A stretch of DNA of 64,000 nucleotides, taken from contig NZ_KQ948992.1 of NCBI RefSeq assembly GCF_001514265.1, positions 310,001 through 374,000 of the forward strand, read 5' to 3'. Origin of the DNA: Streptomyces resistomycificus (GTDB lineage: Bacteria > Actinomycetota > Actinomycetes > Streptomycetales > Streptomycetaceae). This document shows, in pieces, positions 42,920 to 51,338 of this stretch. The first letter of the stretch is position 1; each line of letters begins with the position of its first letter. Both the position numbers and the translations under genes were made by a program. Below the pieces are notes generated by a model. The model had not been told where the DNA came from. It worked only from the letters and a program-made list of their open reading frames with translations, and ran no database searches.

Positions 42920-44266
42920 ATGCCCGCGTCCCCGTCCCCGTCCGCGAGCCCCGACCGCACCCGGCAACTACGCCGAGTCGCCCTCTCCGGCCTGCTCGGC
43001 ACCGCCGTGGAGTTCTACGACTTCCTCGTCTACGGCACCGTCGCCGCCCTCGTCTTCGGCGAACTCTTCTTCCCCGGTGCCGATCCCGCCGTCGGCACCG
43101 TCGCCGCGTTCGGCACCTTCGCCGCCGGCTACGTCGCCCGCCCCCTCGGCGGCATCGTCTTCGGCCACTTCGGCGACCGGCTCGGCCGCAAGTCGATGCT
43201 GCTGCTCACCATGGGCCTGATGGGCGGCGCCAGTTTCCTGATCGGCCTGCTGCCCACGTACGACACGATCGGCGTCTGGGCGCCGGTCCTGCTCATCGCC
43301 CTGCGCGTCGTCCAGGGCATCGCCATCGGCGGTGAGTGGGGCGGCGCCACCCTGATGGTCGTGGAACACGCCGGAGAGCGGCGCCGCGGCCTGTGGTCCA
43401 GCTTCACGCAGATGGGAGCCCCGCTCGGCTCCCTGCTGTCCTCGCTGGTCGTCACCCTCGTGGTCGCCATGCCCAGGGACGAGTTCGCGGCGTGGGGCTG
43501 GCGGGTGCCGTTCCTGCTCAGCGTCGTCCTGCTCGGCGTCGGCCTCTTCGTACGCCTCAAGGTCGTCGAGAGCCCGCTCTTCGCCGAGGTGAAGAAGGAC
43601 AACACGGAGTCCCGGCTGCCGATCCTCGACGTACTGCGCCGCCCGCGCCCCGTCCTGCTCGCCTGCTGCGTCGGCATCGGCGCCTTCACCGCCCAGTCGC
43701 TGCTGACCAGCTACCTGATCTCGTACGCCACCGGCATCGGCTACGCCCGCCCGCAGGTGCTCACCGCGCTCACGGTCTCCGCCTGCGTCGCCCTCGTCGT
43801 CCTGCCCTGCGCCTCCGCGCTCTCCGACCGGGTCGGCCGCCGCCCCGTCGTCCTCGCCGGCGCCCTCGCCTCGGCCGCGCTCGCCTTCCCCGTGCTGGCG
43901 CTGATCGACTCGAAGTCGCCGGGACTGCTGATCCTCGCCGTCGTCCTCGGCCACGGCATCGCCCAGTCCACGATGTACGGCCCGCTCGGCGCCCTGCTCA
44001 CCGAGATGTTCGGCACCCGGGTCCGCTACACCGGCGCCTCCCTCGGCTACCAGGGAGCCACCCTGATCGGCGCCGGCTTCTCCCCGATGATCGCCGGAAG
44101 CCTGGTGGCGGGCAGCGGGAACGGCACCCCCGTCGCCCTGCTGGTGTGCGGCGGCTCGCTCGTCACCGCGCTGACCGTCTGCTTCGTCCGCGAGACCAGC
44201 CGCACAACCCTCGCCGACACCGCCGAACGTCCCACCGCCCCCCACACGGAGGAGATCCCCGCATGA
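42920..44266 (+). CDS. MFS transporter, metabolite:H+ symporter (MHS) family
   Basis: 448 residues, 12 membrane helices. The MHS signature is visible: 'GTAVEFYDFLVYGTVAALVF', 'GHFGDRLGRKSMLL', 'QGIAIGGEWGGATLMV' and 'SDRVGRRPVVLAG'. Relatives import organic acids such as shikimate, alpha-ketoglutarate or aromatic acids. ATG 42920 has AAGGGAGA. It overlaps the secreted hydrolase by 4 nt, so the two are coupled, suggesting the hydrolase product is the imported substrate. Confidence 0.93.
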   Translation: MPASPSPSASPDRTRQLRRVALSGLLGTAVEFYDFLVYGTVAALVFGELFFPGADPAVGTVAAFGTFAAGYVARPLGGIVFGHFGDRLGRKSMLLLTMGLMGGASFLIGLLPTYDTIGVWAPVLLIALRVVQGIAIGGEWGGATLMVVEHAGERRRGLWSSFTQMGAPLGSLLSSLVVTLVVAMPRDEFAAWGWRVPFLLSVVLLGVGLFVRLKVVESPLFAEVKKDNTESRLPILDVLRRPRPVLLACCVGIGAFTAQSLLTSYLISYATGIGYARPQVLTALTVSACVALVVLPCASALSDRVGRRPVVLAGALASAALAFPVLALIDSKSPGLLILAVVLGHGIAQSTMYGPLGALLTEMFGTRVRYTGASLGYQGATLIGAGFSPMIAGSLVAGSGNGTPVALLVCGGSLVTALTVCFVRETSRTTLADTAERPTAPHTEEIPA

Positions 44267-45687
44267 CATCCGGCCCCCGCGTCGCCAGTGCCACTGCCCT
44301 CCTGCTCGCCCTCGCCTCCCTGCCCACCTCGGCCGTGGCGGCCCCGGCGGACCCGTCGGCCCTGTCGGCCACGTCGGCCACCGGCCGCGTCGAAGGCCGG
44401 CTCCCGTCGGGCGCGACGTACATGATGGACATGCCCGACGGCTGGAACGGCACCGTCCTGCTCTTCAGCCACGGCTACACCACGGCCGGCGCGCCCAACC
44501 CCGCCCAGGACGCCCCCGACGAAACCACCAAGGCCCTCCTGCTGAAGCAGGGTTACGCCCTCGCCGGCTCCTCCTACGCCACCACCGGCTGGGCGGTGAC
44601 GGACGCCGTACCCGACCAACTGGCCACCCTCACCGCCTTCACCGACCGCTTCGGAGAGGCCCGCCGGACCATCGCCTGGGGCCGGTCCTACGGCGGACTG
44701 GTCACCACCGCCATCGCAGAGCGCCACGCGGACCGCATCGACGGCTCGCTGTCCCTGTGCGGCCTCGTCCAGGGCGGTGTGGCCAACTGGAACAACACCC
44801 TCGACCCCGCCTTCGCCCTCAAGACGCTCCTCGCACCCGACTCCGACATCCCGCTGACCGGCCTGCCGGACCAGACGGCCGCCACCCGCGCGGCGGACGC
44901 CCTGACGGCCGAGGTGGACGCGGCACAGTCCACGGCCGCCGGCCGGGCCCGCATCGCCCTCGCCGCCGCCCTGCACAACATCCCGGTCTGGAACCAGCCG
45001 ACGCAGACCAGGCCCGCCGCCACCGACTGGGACGCCCAGCAGGCCAACCAGTACGAAGCCGTCAAGGGCCTGCTGAAGATCGCCGCCTTCAACCGCCGCC
45101 AGGAGGCCGAGAGTCGGGCGGGCGGCAACATGTCCTGGAACACCGGCGTCGACTACGCGAAGCTGCTCGGCCGGTCCTCCGTACGCAAGGAGGTCGACCA
45201 GCTGTACAGGAAGGCCGGCCTGTCCCTGCGCGACGACCTCGCCACCCTCGACCGCGCCCCCCGCATCAGCGCCGACCCGGCCGCCGTCGCCTGGATGAGC
45301 GGCACCAGCTCCTTCACCGGCGAGCTGACCACACCGCAGCTCTCCGTCCACACGACCGGCGACGCCCTGGTCCCCGTCCAGACCGAGAGCGCCCTGCGCC
45401 GGGCGGTCACCGCCGCCGGCTCGGCGCCGCTGCTGCGTCAGGCGTACACCGACAACGCCGGCCACTGCACCTTCAGCCCCGCCGAACAACTCGCCGCCCT
45501 GCACACCCTGGAGGCCCGCCTCACCACGGGCCGCTGGCAGGGCACCGACCCGCGGACCCTCAACTCCCGCGCCCGGGCGGCCGACCCCACGACCCCCGCC
45601 CGCTACGTGGCGTACCGCCCGACCCCCTACCTGCGACCGTACGACCTGGCCCACCCCGCCGACGGCGGCTCCCACGACAGCCACTGA
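44263..45687 (+). CDS. Secreted alpha/beta hydrolase
   Basis: 474 residues. A Sec signal peptide ('ALLLALASLPTSAVAAPA', cleavage near residue 27) precedes an alpha/beta hydrolase with nucleophile elbow 'GRSYGGLV', acid Asp in 'TTGDALVP' and His in 'DNAGHCTF'. The 'LLFSHGYTTAG' loop forms the oxyanion region. Size and inserts resemble secreted peptidase/esterase-like hydrolases rather than small lipases. Coupled to the MFS gene through an ATGA overlap. Confidence 0.85.
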   Translation: MTSGPRVASATALLLALASLPTSAVAAPADPSALSATSATGRVEGRLPSGATYMMDMPDGWNGTVLLFSHGYTTAGAPNPAQDAPDETTKALLLKQGYALAGSSYATTGWAVTDAVPDQLATLTAFTDRFGEARRTIAWGRSYGGLVTTAIAERHADRIDGSLSLCGLVQGGVANWNNTLDPAFALKTLLAPDSDIPLTGLPDQTAATRAADALTAEVDAAQSTAAGRARIALAAALHNIPVWNQPTQTRPAATDWDAQQANQYEAVKGLLKIAAFNRRQEAESRAGGNMSWNTGVDYAKLLGRSSVRKEVDQLYRKAGLSLRDDLATLDRAPRISADPAAVAWMSGTSSFTGELTTPQLSVHTTGDALVPVQTESALRRAVTAAGSAPLLRQAYTDNAGHCTFSPAEQLAALHTLEARLTTGRWQGTDPRTLNSRARAADPTTPARYVAYRPTPYLRPYDLAHPADGGSHDSH

Positions 45688-45741
45688 AACCGTACGACGG
45701 CCGCCCGCCGCGCCGCGGGTGGGCGGCCGTACCCTTTCCCC

Positions 45742-46611
45742 GTGGAGGACGAAGACATCCTGGACACCCTGGACAGCCTGGACGCGCCGGACACCCCCGA
45801 CGGCCCGCAGCCGCGCCCGCAGTCGCTCATGCTCACCTTCTTCGGCAACCACGTCCTGGAAGCGGGCAACCTGTGCGTCTACTCGGGCAGCATCATCGAC
45901 GCCCTCGGCCGAGTCGGCGTGGGTGAACAGGCCGTACGCTCCACGCTGACCCGCATGGTCAACCGCGGCCTGCTGCAACGCCAGCGCGAAGGACGCCGGA
46001 TGTACTTCGGCCTCACCCCGCAGGCGACCCGTGTCCTGGAGGACGGCCGTACCCGCATCTGGAAACAGGGCGCCGTCAACGACGACTGGGACGGCACCTG
46101 GACCCTGCTCGGTTTCTCCCTCCCCGACTCCTGGAAGCGCCAACGCCACGACCTGCGTTCCCGGCTCACCTGGTCCGGATTCGGCGCCCTGTACAGCGGC
46201 CTGTGGATCGCTCCCGGCAACGTCGACGTCTCCACCACCGTCTCGGAACTCGGCCTCACCGCCCACGTGAAGATCTTCCACGCCCAGGCCGACGTCGCCA
46301 CCGACATCGAGCTGATGATCCGCGACACGTGGGACCTGGAGTCCATCGCCGCGCGCTACGTCACCTTCGACAAACGCTGGACCGCCCACCTCGGCACGGC
46401 CTCCGGGGACGACCCCATCGCCACCCGCCTGCGCCTGGTCAGCGAATGGCTCTGGACCATCCGAACCGACCCCCGACTCCCGGCCCGCCACCTGCCCCCC
46501 GCCTGGCCGGCCCGCACCGCGCAGGACACCTTCCGCCGCGTGGCGGAACAAACCGCGGCACCCGCAGGGCAGATGGCCCGCGACCTACTGGAAACAGCCC
46601 GACTCCGGTAA
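45742..46611 (+). CDS. PaaX-family transcriptional regulator
   Basis: 289 residues. A winged helix ('LMLTFFGNHVL', 'VGEQAVRSTLTRMVNRGLL', 'RRMYFGLTPQA') is followed by the PaaX central domain ('WTLLGFSLPDSWKRQRHDLR') and C-terminal helical part. Founding PaaX represses phenylacetate catabolism by sensing the CoA ester, but no paa genes are here. More likely it controls the MFS/hydrolase operon 54 bp upstream. GTG 45742 without a clear ribosome site; possibly leaderless. Confidence 0.9.
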   Translation: MEDEDILDTLDSLDAPDTPDGPQPRPQSLMLTFFGNHVLEAGNLCVYSGSIIDALGRVGVGEQAVRSTLTRMVNRGLLQRQREGRRMYFGLTPQATRVLEDGRTRIWKQGAVNDDWDGTWTLLGFSLPDSWKRQRHDLRSRLTWSGFGALYSGLWIAPGNVDVSTTVSELGLTAHVKIFHAQADVATDIELMIRDTWDLESIAARYVTFDKRWTAHLGTASGDDPIATRLRLVSEWLWTIRTDPRLPARHLPPAWPARTAQDTFRRVAEQTAAPAGQMARDLLETARLR

Positions 46612-47345
46612 CCGGCACTCGTGCGGTCGCCTTGCACCTGCCGAGCGAGACCGCCACCGTAGATGACCAGGTCCTCGGCGACGCGCGGTGTGCGAAAGCG
46701 CCACCCCGTCGTGATGCGAGTGCCGGGGGGCTTTGACGCGGGCCGACGGCAAGGTGCCCCGACCGGGTGACGCGAACCCGGTTCGACACCAGCGATCACT
46801 CAGGCAGTCGTTCCGGGCGCACTTCTGGCTGCTCATCCCGGACCGGGACCCGAAGTCGAGCGGCTGCGCCCGGATGGGTGCTGGTGAAGAACCCTTCACT
46901 CGCATGGGCTGAAATCTGTCATGGCTGCTGTAGACATGCCTCCGTACCAGGGTTAGTGTGTTTGCTGTAGCCAGGAAGTCAGTGAGGCGCGGCAGACACG
47001 AACTGCCCGCATGCAGTGCAGGCACGGCGGTGGAGTGGCGGGGCCGGAGTTGGTTTCGGGGCCCCCTCGCTGGCCGCCGGGTCAGGCGGCCTCATCAGGG
47101 CTGTCAGCAGTACGCAGGACCGCAGTACCAGCAGTACCAAGATTCTTGGCAAGGAAGAGAAGGAGGCGGACGCCATCAGGATCGCCCGGGCGAGAACGGT
47201 CAGCCCGGGTACCGCAGGCACCGGAACGGAAGGTGGTCCCACGGTCACGCATCCGCGATCCCCGCACTCTCCGCCCTTCGAGGGCTGGTGCGGAAGCAGA
47301 GGGTCGGCACCGCAGTAAGCCGACCGATGGTGTTACAAATCCCTC
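46612..47345. other. 730-bp region without a recognisable gene
   Basis: No frame shows consistent coding character. The base composition from 46900 to 47340 is lower in GC than the neighbours, and the stretch ends in a very strong hairpin (47346-47377). It could encode a non-coding RNA or a decayed gene, or form a long leader of the MerR gene. No tRNA fold was found. Confidence 0.45.
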
Positions 47346-47377
47346 GGGGCCTTGGTGCCGTACGGCACCAAGGCCCC
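47346..47377. terminator. 32-bp perfect palindrome, terminator/attenuator
   Basis: Perfect 16-bp arms with centre GCCGT/ACGGC and no loop spacer, 28 bp before the MerR start at 47406. No U-tract follows. It probably ends a transcript from the preceding gene-free region, or attenuates the MerR gene. Confidence 0.6.
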
Positions 47378-47405
47378 TCGACGCATTCCCCAATCAGAGG
47401 TGCAG

Positions 47406-47750
47406 ATGACCGCAGACACACCGCTCGACAGAATCGACGACGACGACTACCCCGCTTACACCATGGGACGAGCAGCGGAGATGCTCGGCACCACGCCGGC
47501 CTTCCTGCGTGCCCTCGGTGAAGCCCGGCTGATCACCCCCCTGCGTTCCGAGGGCGGCCACCGTCGCTACTCGCGCTACCAGCTGCGTATCGCCGCCCGC
47601 GCCCGCGAGATGGTCGACCAGGGCACCTCCATCGAGGCGGCCTGTCGCATCGTCATCCTGGAAGACCAGCTCGAAGAGGCCCGGCGCATCAACGACGAAC
47701 TGAAGCTGCGGCACCGTGACGTCGGGTCCAGCCCCAAGGCGGACGTCTGA
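47406..47750 (+). CDS. Small MerR-type helix-turn-helix regulator
   Basis: 114 residues. A MerR-like DNA-binding domain ('YTMGRAAEMLGTTPAFLRAL', 'EGGHRRYSRYQL') is followed by a coiled coil that ends in 'EEARRINDELKLRH'. It lacks an effector domain, as in BldC-sized or stress-linked MerR proteins of streptomycetes. ATG 47406 has GAGGTGC upstream. Convergent with the DUF3662 gene. Confidence 0.88.
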   Translation: MTADTPLDRIDDDDYPAYTMGRAAEMLGTTPAFLRALGEARLITPLRSEGGHRRYSRYQLRIAARAREMVDQGTSIEAACRIVILEDQLEEARRINDELKLRHRDVGSSPKADV

Positions 47751-47795
47751 CTGCACCTTCACAGAGGACGGTGGCCCCACCAGGAGGGCCGAGGG

Positions 47796-48182
47796 CTACG
47801 ATCGCCCGCCCGCCGGGCTGACGCGGCTGTGGACGCGGAACCGGGCGGGTGTGTCACCCGGAGCGGGACGGAGGTCCACGACGACCGGGCCGGCGAAGAT
47901 GTACCCCTGTTCGGCGGCATGACGGCACACCTGGTGGACGAGGACGGGTGCCACCGGCAGAGGGTTGTCACAGAGCTGCCGGTGGACCTCCGGAGGCACT
48001 TCGACGACGAAGGCGTTGGGCACCACGATGCGCTGACGGCCGAGGATCAGGGCGTTGTCGTCGCACTGCCTCAGCAGCGCGGCCACGACCTCGCCCCGCC
48101 CCGGCCTCACCGGCAGCAGGTAGCGCCGGACGTTCGTCGCCCAGCGCTCCATGGCGCGTTCGCTTGTGTGCAGGAGCCTCAT
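47796..48182 (-). CDS. Stand-alone DUF3662 (FhaA N-terminal) protein
   Basis: 128 residues. It matches the N-terminal domain of FhaA ('GEVVAALLRQCDDNALIL', 'VVPNAFVVEVPPEVH', 'HAAEQGYIFAGPVVV', 'ARFRVHSRVSP'). FhaA normally continues into an FHA phosphothreonine-binding domain and works with PknA/B in cell-wall control; no FHA domain is present and the frame stops cleanly. ATG 48182 is chosen over a TTG at 48227. Next to a small conserved gene in the cold-shock/helicase neighbourhood. Confidence 0.75.
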   Translation of the reverse strand: MRLLHTSERAMERWATNVRRYLLPVRPGRGEVVAALLRQCDDNALILGRQRIVVPNAFVVEVPPEVHRQLCDNPLPVAPVLVHQVCRHAAEQGYIFAGPVVVDLRPAPGDTPARFRVHSRVSPAGGRS

Positions 48183-48253
48183 CGGGGGCGCCTGCCCCAG
48201 CGTCCGGTCGGGCAGGCTCAGCCACAAGAGTGGTCGACAGCCTGCCCTGTCGC

Positions 48254-48562
48254 TCAGACGGGCAGGGGCGCGCCCAGCATCACGGAAGCCCGCTGGAGCG
48301 GGTCGACGACCGTCGCGGTCGCGGCCTTGGGGGCGGTGCGGCAGGTGAAGCCGAGCGCGGTCATGGCCCTGAGGACCTCGCCGGTGCTGAAATCGCGGCG
48401 GTCCTGGCGGGTGATGATCTGGCCGACCTGCTTGGCGGGGTAGTGGCGCCGCCCGATGATCACGGAGTCACCGATGACCGGCTCCGGCTTGACGCCCTTC
48501 ATCGACTCCAGCACGCCCCCCTTGCTGAGCTCGAACGGGAAGCGGGCGATGACACAACGCAT
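48254..48562 (-). CDS. Hypothetical protein of the csp/helicase neighbourhood
   Basis: 102 residues ('MRCVIARFPFELSKGGVLES...'). Mixed alpha/beta with 'VIGRRHYPAKQVGQIITRQD' type central strands. I recall similar small proteins next to the cold-shock and DEAD-box helicase genes in streptomycetes (the SCO5919-5921 area), but know no function. ATG 48562 has GAGG at 5-nt spacing. Same strand as the CBS and helicase genes. Confidence 0.75.
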   Translation of the reverse strand: MRCVIARFPFELSKGGVLESMKGVKPEPVIGDSVIIGRRHYPAKQVGQIITRQDRRDFSTGEVLRAMTALGFTCRTAPKAATATVVDPLQRASVMLGAPLPV

Positions 48563-48612
48563 GATGCCTCACAGGGAGAAGAAGGGGAGAGGACCGACCG
48601 TGGGGAGGCGGT

Positions 48613-49014
48613 TCAGCCGGAGAGGGAGAGGACGCCCAGGGCGTTGCCGTGCTCGTCGACCACGGGCATGACCCCGAGCCGGCGGTGTCGCATCGTCCGC
48701 TCGGCGTCGGCCACCGTGGTCAGCGGTGAGGCGAAGGGCCCACCGTCGGCGATGTCGCGCAGACGGACCTGGTCCGTGTATCCGACGCCGTCCCGTACGG
48801 CGGTGAGCCGGGCCCGGGTGACCAGGTCGGTGCACTCGCCGTCCTCGTCACAGACGACGAGGTGACCCGTGCGGGCGGCGGTCATGACGGACAGCGCCAC
48901 CTCGACGGTCATGTCGTCCCAGACCTGGGGTCCGGCCGTGTCCATGGCATCGGCAGCCGTCCTGTGCACGGAGTTGGCGCTCGTCGGACGGGGATGCATC
49001 TGGACCAGCGTCAA
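48613..49014 (-). CDS. CBS-domain pair protein
   Basis: 133 residues with two CBS motifs ('MTVEVALSVMTAARTGHLVV' and 'TTVADAERTMRHRRLGVMPV'), forming one Bateman module that usually binds adenosine nucleotides. The start is taken as TTG 49014 because AGGAGG lies exactly 6 nt upstream (49021-49026); ATG 48999 is in frame but has no ribosome site. It follows the helicase gene by 46 bp on the same strand. Probably an energy or stress sensor. Confidence 0.85.
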   Translation of the reverse strand: MTLVQMHPRPTSANSVHRTAADAMDTAGPQVWDDMTVEVALSVMTAARTGHLVVCDEDGECTDLVTRARLTAVRDGVGYTDQVRLRDIADGGPFASPLTTVADAERTMRHRRLGVMPVVDEHGNALGVLSLSG

Positions 49015-49060
49015 GAGATACCTCCTGCAGAGATGGGTCGGCTTCCTGATCACTACGTTT

Positions 49061-50554
49061 CTAGGCTGCCGCGTCGGAGACGGACCGCCGCGCGGGCGCG
49101 CGCCGGGTCGCCGAGGCGGGGCGGCGCCGGCCGCGTGAGGTGGCGCTGCGCTTGGGGCGCTCGACCACCGGCGCGGTGATGACGACCGGGATGCCGGAGG
49201 GGGCCTGGGCGCCGGTGATGCGGTGCAGGGCCTCTTCGCCGGTGCGGACCTGGGTGGTCTGCGGGACGATGCCGGCCGTCGCCATGAGGCGGGACATGGC
49301 GCGGCGCTGGTTGGGCGTGACCAGGGTGACGACCCTGCCGGACTCGCCGGCGCGGGCGGTCCTGCCCCCGCGGTGGAGGTAGTCCTTGTGGTCGGTCGGC
49401 GGGTCGACGTTGACGACGAGGTCGAGGTTGTCGACGTGGATGCCGCGCGCCGCGACGTTGGTCGCCACCAGCACGTTGACGTGTCCGCTCTTGAACTGCG
49501 TCAGCGTGCGGGTGCGCTGCGGCTGCGACTTGCCCCCGTGCAGGGCGGCGGCCCGCACCCCGCGGTTCAGCAGGTGCTCGGTGAGGCGGTCGACGGCGTG
49601 CTTGGTGTCGAGGAACATCAGCACGCGACCGTCACGCGCGGCGATCTCGGTGGTGGCCGTGTGCTTGTCGGTGCCGTGTACGTGGAGCACGTGGTGCTCC
49701 ATCGTGGTGACCGCGCCGGCCGACGGATCGACGGAGTGCACGACGGGGTCGCTCAGGTAGCGGCGCACGAGCAGATCGACGTTGCGGTCGAGAGTGGCGG
49801 AGAACAGCATCCGCTGGCCCTCGGGGCGGACCTGGTCGAGCAGGGCGGTGACCTGCGGCATGAACCCCATGTCGGCCATCTGGTCCGCTTCGTCGAGCAC
49901 GGTGATGGAGACCCGGTCCAGCCGGCAGTCGCCGCGCTCGATGAGGTCCTTGAGGCGTCCGGGAGTGGCCACGACGATCTCGACGCCGCCGCGCAGCGCG
50001 CTGGCCTGCCTGCCGATCGACATCCCTCCCACGACCGTGGCGAGGCGCAGCCGCACCGAGCGGGCGTACGGCGTGAGTGCGTCGGTGACCTGCTGCGCCA
50101 GCTCCCGTGTCGGTACGAGGATCAGCCCCAGCGGCTGCCTGGCCTCGGCGCGCTGCCCGGCCGTACGGGCCAGCAGCGCCAGCCCGAAGGCGAGGGTCTT
50201 GCCGGAACCGGTGCGCCCCCGGCCGAGGACGTCACGGCCGGCGAGGGAGTTCGGCAGCGTCGCGGCCTGGATCGGGAACGGTACGGTCACGCCCTGCGAA
50301 CCGAGCGCGGCCAGCAGTTCCCCGGGCATGTCGAGGTCGGCGAAGCGCTCCGCGGCGGGCAGCGCCGGGGTGATCGTCTTCGGGAGGGCGAACTCACCCT
50401 GGGGCGCGGCGGGGCGGCGGCTCGGACCGTTGGAACGGAACGGCCCGCCGGAGCGGCTCGGAGGCGATGAGGCGAACCGGTTGCCGTTCTTTCCCGGGGC
50501 GGCGCTGCCGTTCCGAGTGCGGGCGAAGCGGTCGTTCGTGCGTGTGCGGTTCAT
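49061..50554 (-). CDS. DEAD-box ATP-dependent RNA helicase
   Basis: 497 residues. All core motifs are present: 'GRGRTGSGKT', 'PTRELA', 'TPGR', 'LDEADQM' (DEAD), 'FSAT', 'ARGIHV' and 'HRGGRTARAG'. Arg/Gly/Ser-rich tails at both ends are typical of RhlE-like cold-shock helicases. ATG 50554 has GAGGAAGG at 6 nt. A 276-bp leader separates it from the cold-shock gene. It unwinds structured RNA, probably at low temperature. Confidence 0.95.
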   Translation of the reverse strand: MNRTRTNDRFARTRNGSAAPGKNGNRFASSPPSRSGGPFRSNGPSRRPAAPQGEFALPKTITPALPAAERFADLDMPGELLAALGSQGVTVPFPIQAATLPNSLAGRDVLGRGRTGSGKTLAFGLALLARTAGQRAEARQPLGLILVPTRELAQQVTDALTPYARSVRLRLATVVGGMSIGRQASALRGGVEIVVATPGRLKDLIERGDCRLDRVSITVLDEADQMADMGFMPQVTALLDQVRPEGQRMLFSATLDRNVDLLVRRYLSDPVVHSVDPSAGAVTTMEHHVLHVHGTDKHTATTEIAARDGRVLMFLDTKHAVDRLTEHLLNRGVRAAALHGGKSQPQRTRTLTQFKSGHVNVLVATNVAARGIHVDNLDLVVNVDPPTDHKDYLHRGGRTARAGESGRVVTLVTPNQRRAMSRLMATAGIVPQTTQVRTGEEALHRITGAQAPSGIPVVITAPVVERPKRSATSRGRRRPASATRRAPARRSVSDAAA

Positions 50555-50771
50555 GCGGAACCTTCCTCGATGCGGCACGTATCAAGGAATTCCCGCAGCA
50601 GGAAGCCGCACGAGAATTGCAAGAACAGGCCGAATGGAACGCGAAAATGAATGTGTGCTGCGGAACATTCGAGAGGGGAGAGGGGTTGGCACCCCTCGAA
50701 AGGGAATCCGTGTGCGTGAGCCTGCGGATTCCTCGCAGTAGTGCCGCAGGCGAAAACACTGCGGAAAGCAG

Positions 50772-50817
50772 GTGTAGCTGGGGCCCGCACCCCGAAGGAT
50801 GCGGGCCCCAGCTACAC
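50772..50817 (-). terminator. Terminator of the cold-shock gene
   Basis: Perfect 18-bp stem (50772-50789 with 50800-50817; arm core GGGGCCCGCA/TGCGGGCCCC) and a 10-nt loop, 13 bp past the csp stop. Confidence 0.85.
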
Positions 50818-50830
50818 GTACGCGTCAGCG

Positions 50831-51034
50831 TCAGGCGAGGACGATGTTCTCGGCCGTCGGGCCCTTCTGGCCCTGCGCGATGTCGAAGCTCACCTTCTGG
50901 CCTTCGAGCAGCTCGCGGAAGCCCTGGGCGGCGATGTTCGAGTAGTGGGCGAACACGTCAGCGCCGCCACCGTCCTGCTCGATGAAGCCGAAACCCTTTT
51001 CCGCGTTGAACCACTTCACGGTGCCAGTAGCCAT
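50831..51034 (-). CDS. Cold-shock protein (CspA family)
   Basis: 67 residues, one cold-shock domain with RNP1 'KGFGFI' and RNP2 'DVFAHY'. It binds single-stranded nucleic acid as an RNA chaperone. Full family length. ATG 51034 with AAGGAGAC just upstream. A long untranslated leader is expected (promoter near 51234-51263). Next to the DEAD-box helicase, its usual functional partner. Confidence 0.96.
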   Translation of the reverse strand: MATGTVKWFNAEKGFGFIEQDGGGADVFAHYSNIAAQGFRELLEGQKVSFDIAQGQKGPTAENIVLA

Positions 51035-51233
51035 TTTTGTCTCCTTCGGGGCAGTGAGTAGACGCCCGCACTTTACGAACGCCGTGTCGCCGCGATGATC
51101 AGCCCGCCCGGAAAAAGACCGGTATCAAAAAGCACTCCAGTGGCTCGGAAGCCGACTGGGGAGTACTGAAAAATTCGGGAACCACAACTGCAACTGAGAT
51201 AGACAGTAGCACGTTGCGGCGGTCCGTGTTTGT

Positions 51234-51263
51234 AGAGTAATTCCGCTCCGCTCGTTGCTGCAA
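51234..51263 (-). promoter_or_regulatory. Candidate csp promoter with overlapping palindrome
   Basis: On the minus strand TTGCAG (51263-51258), 18 nt, TACTCT (51239-51234), giving a leader of about 190 nt. The -35 overlaps the palindrome TCGTTG-CTG-CAACGA (51252-51266). The rest of the 304-bp gap 51035-51338 is AT-rich leader DNA without a gene. Confidence 0.5.
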
Positions 51264-51338
51264 CGAAACTGCCCGCTCGTTCCGTTAAACCCTCATCCCG
51301 CGGATACAGATATAATGCCGTCCATGATCTCTGCCTGA

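Noticed and set aside
45742..46611. Phenylacetate catabolic cluster suggested by PaaX
   Set aside because: No paaABCDE, paaK or paaZ genes in the window; only the regulator family is shared.
46760..46800. T-loop-like GGTTCGACACC suggesting a tRNA
   Set aside because: No matching acceptor, D or anticodon stems could be built around it.
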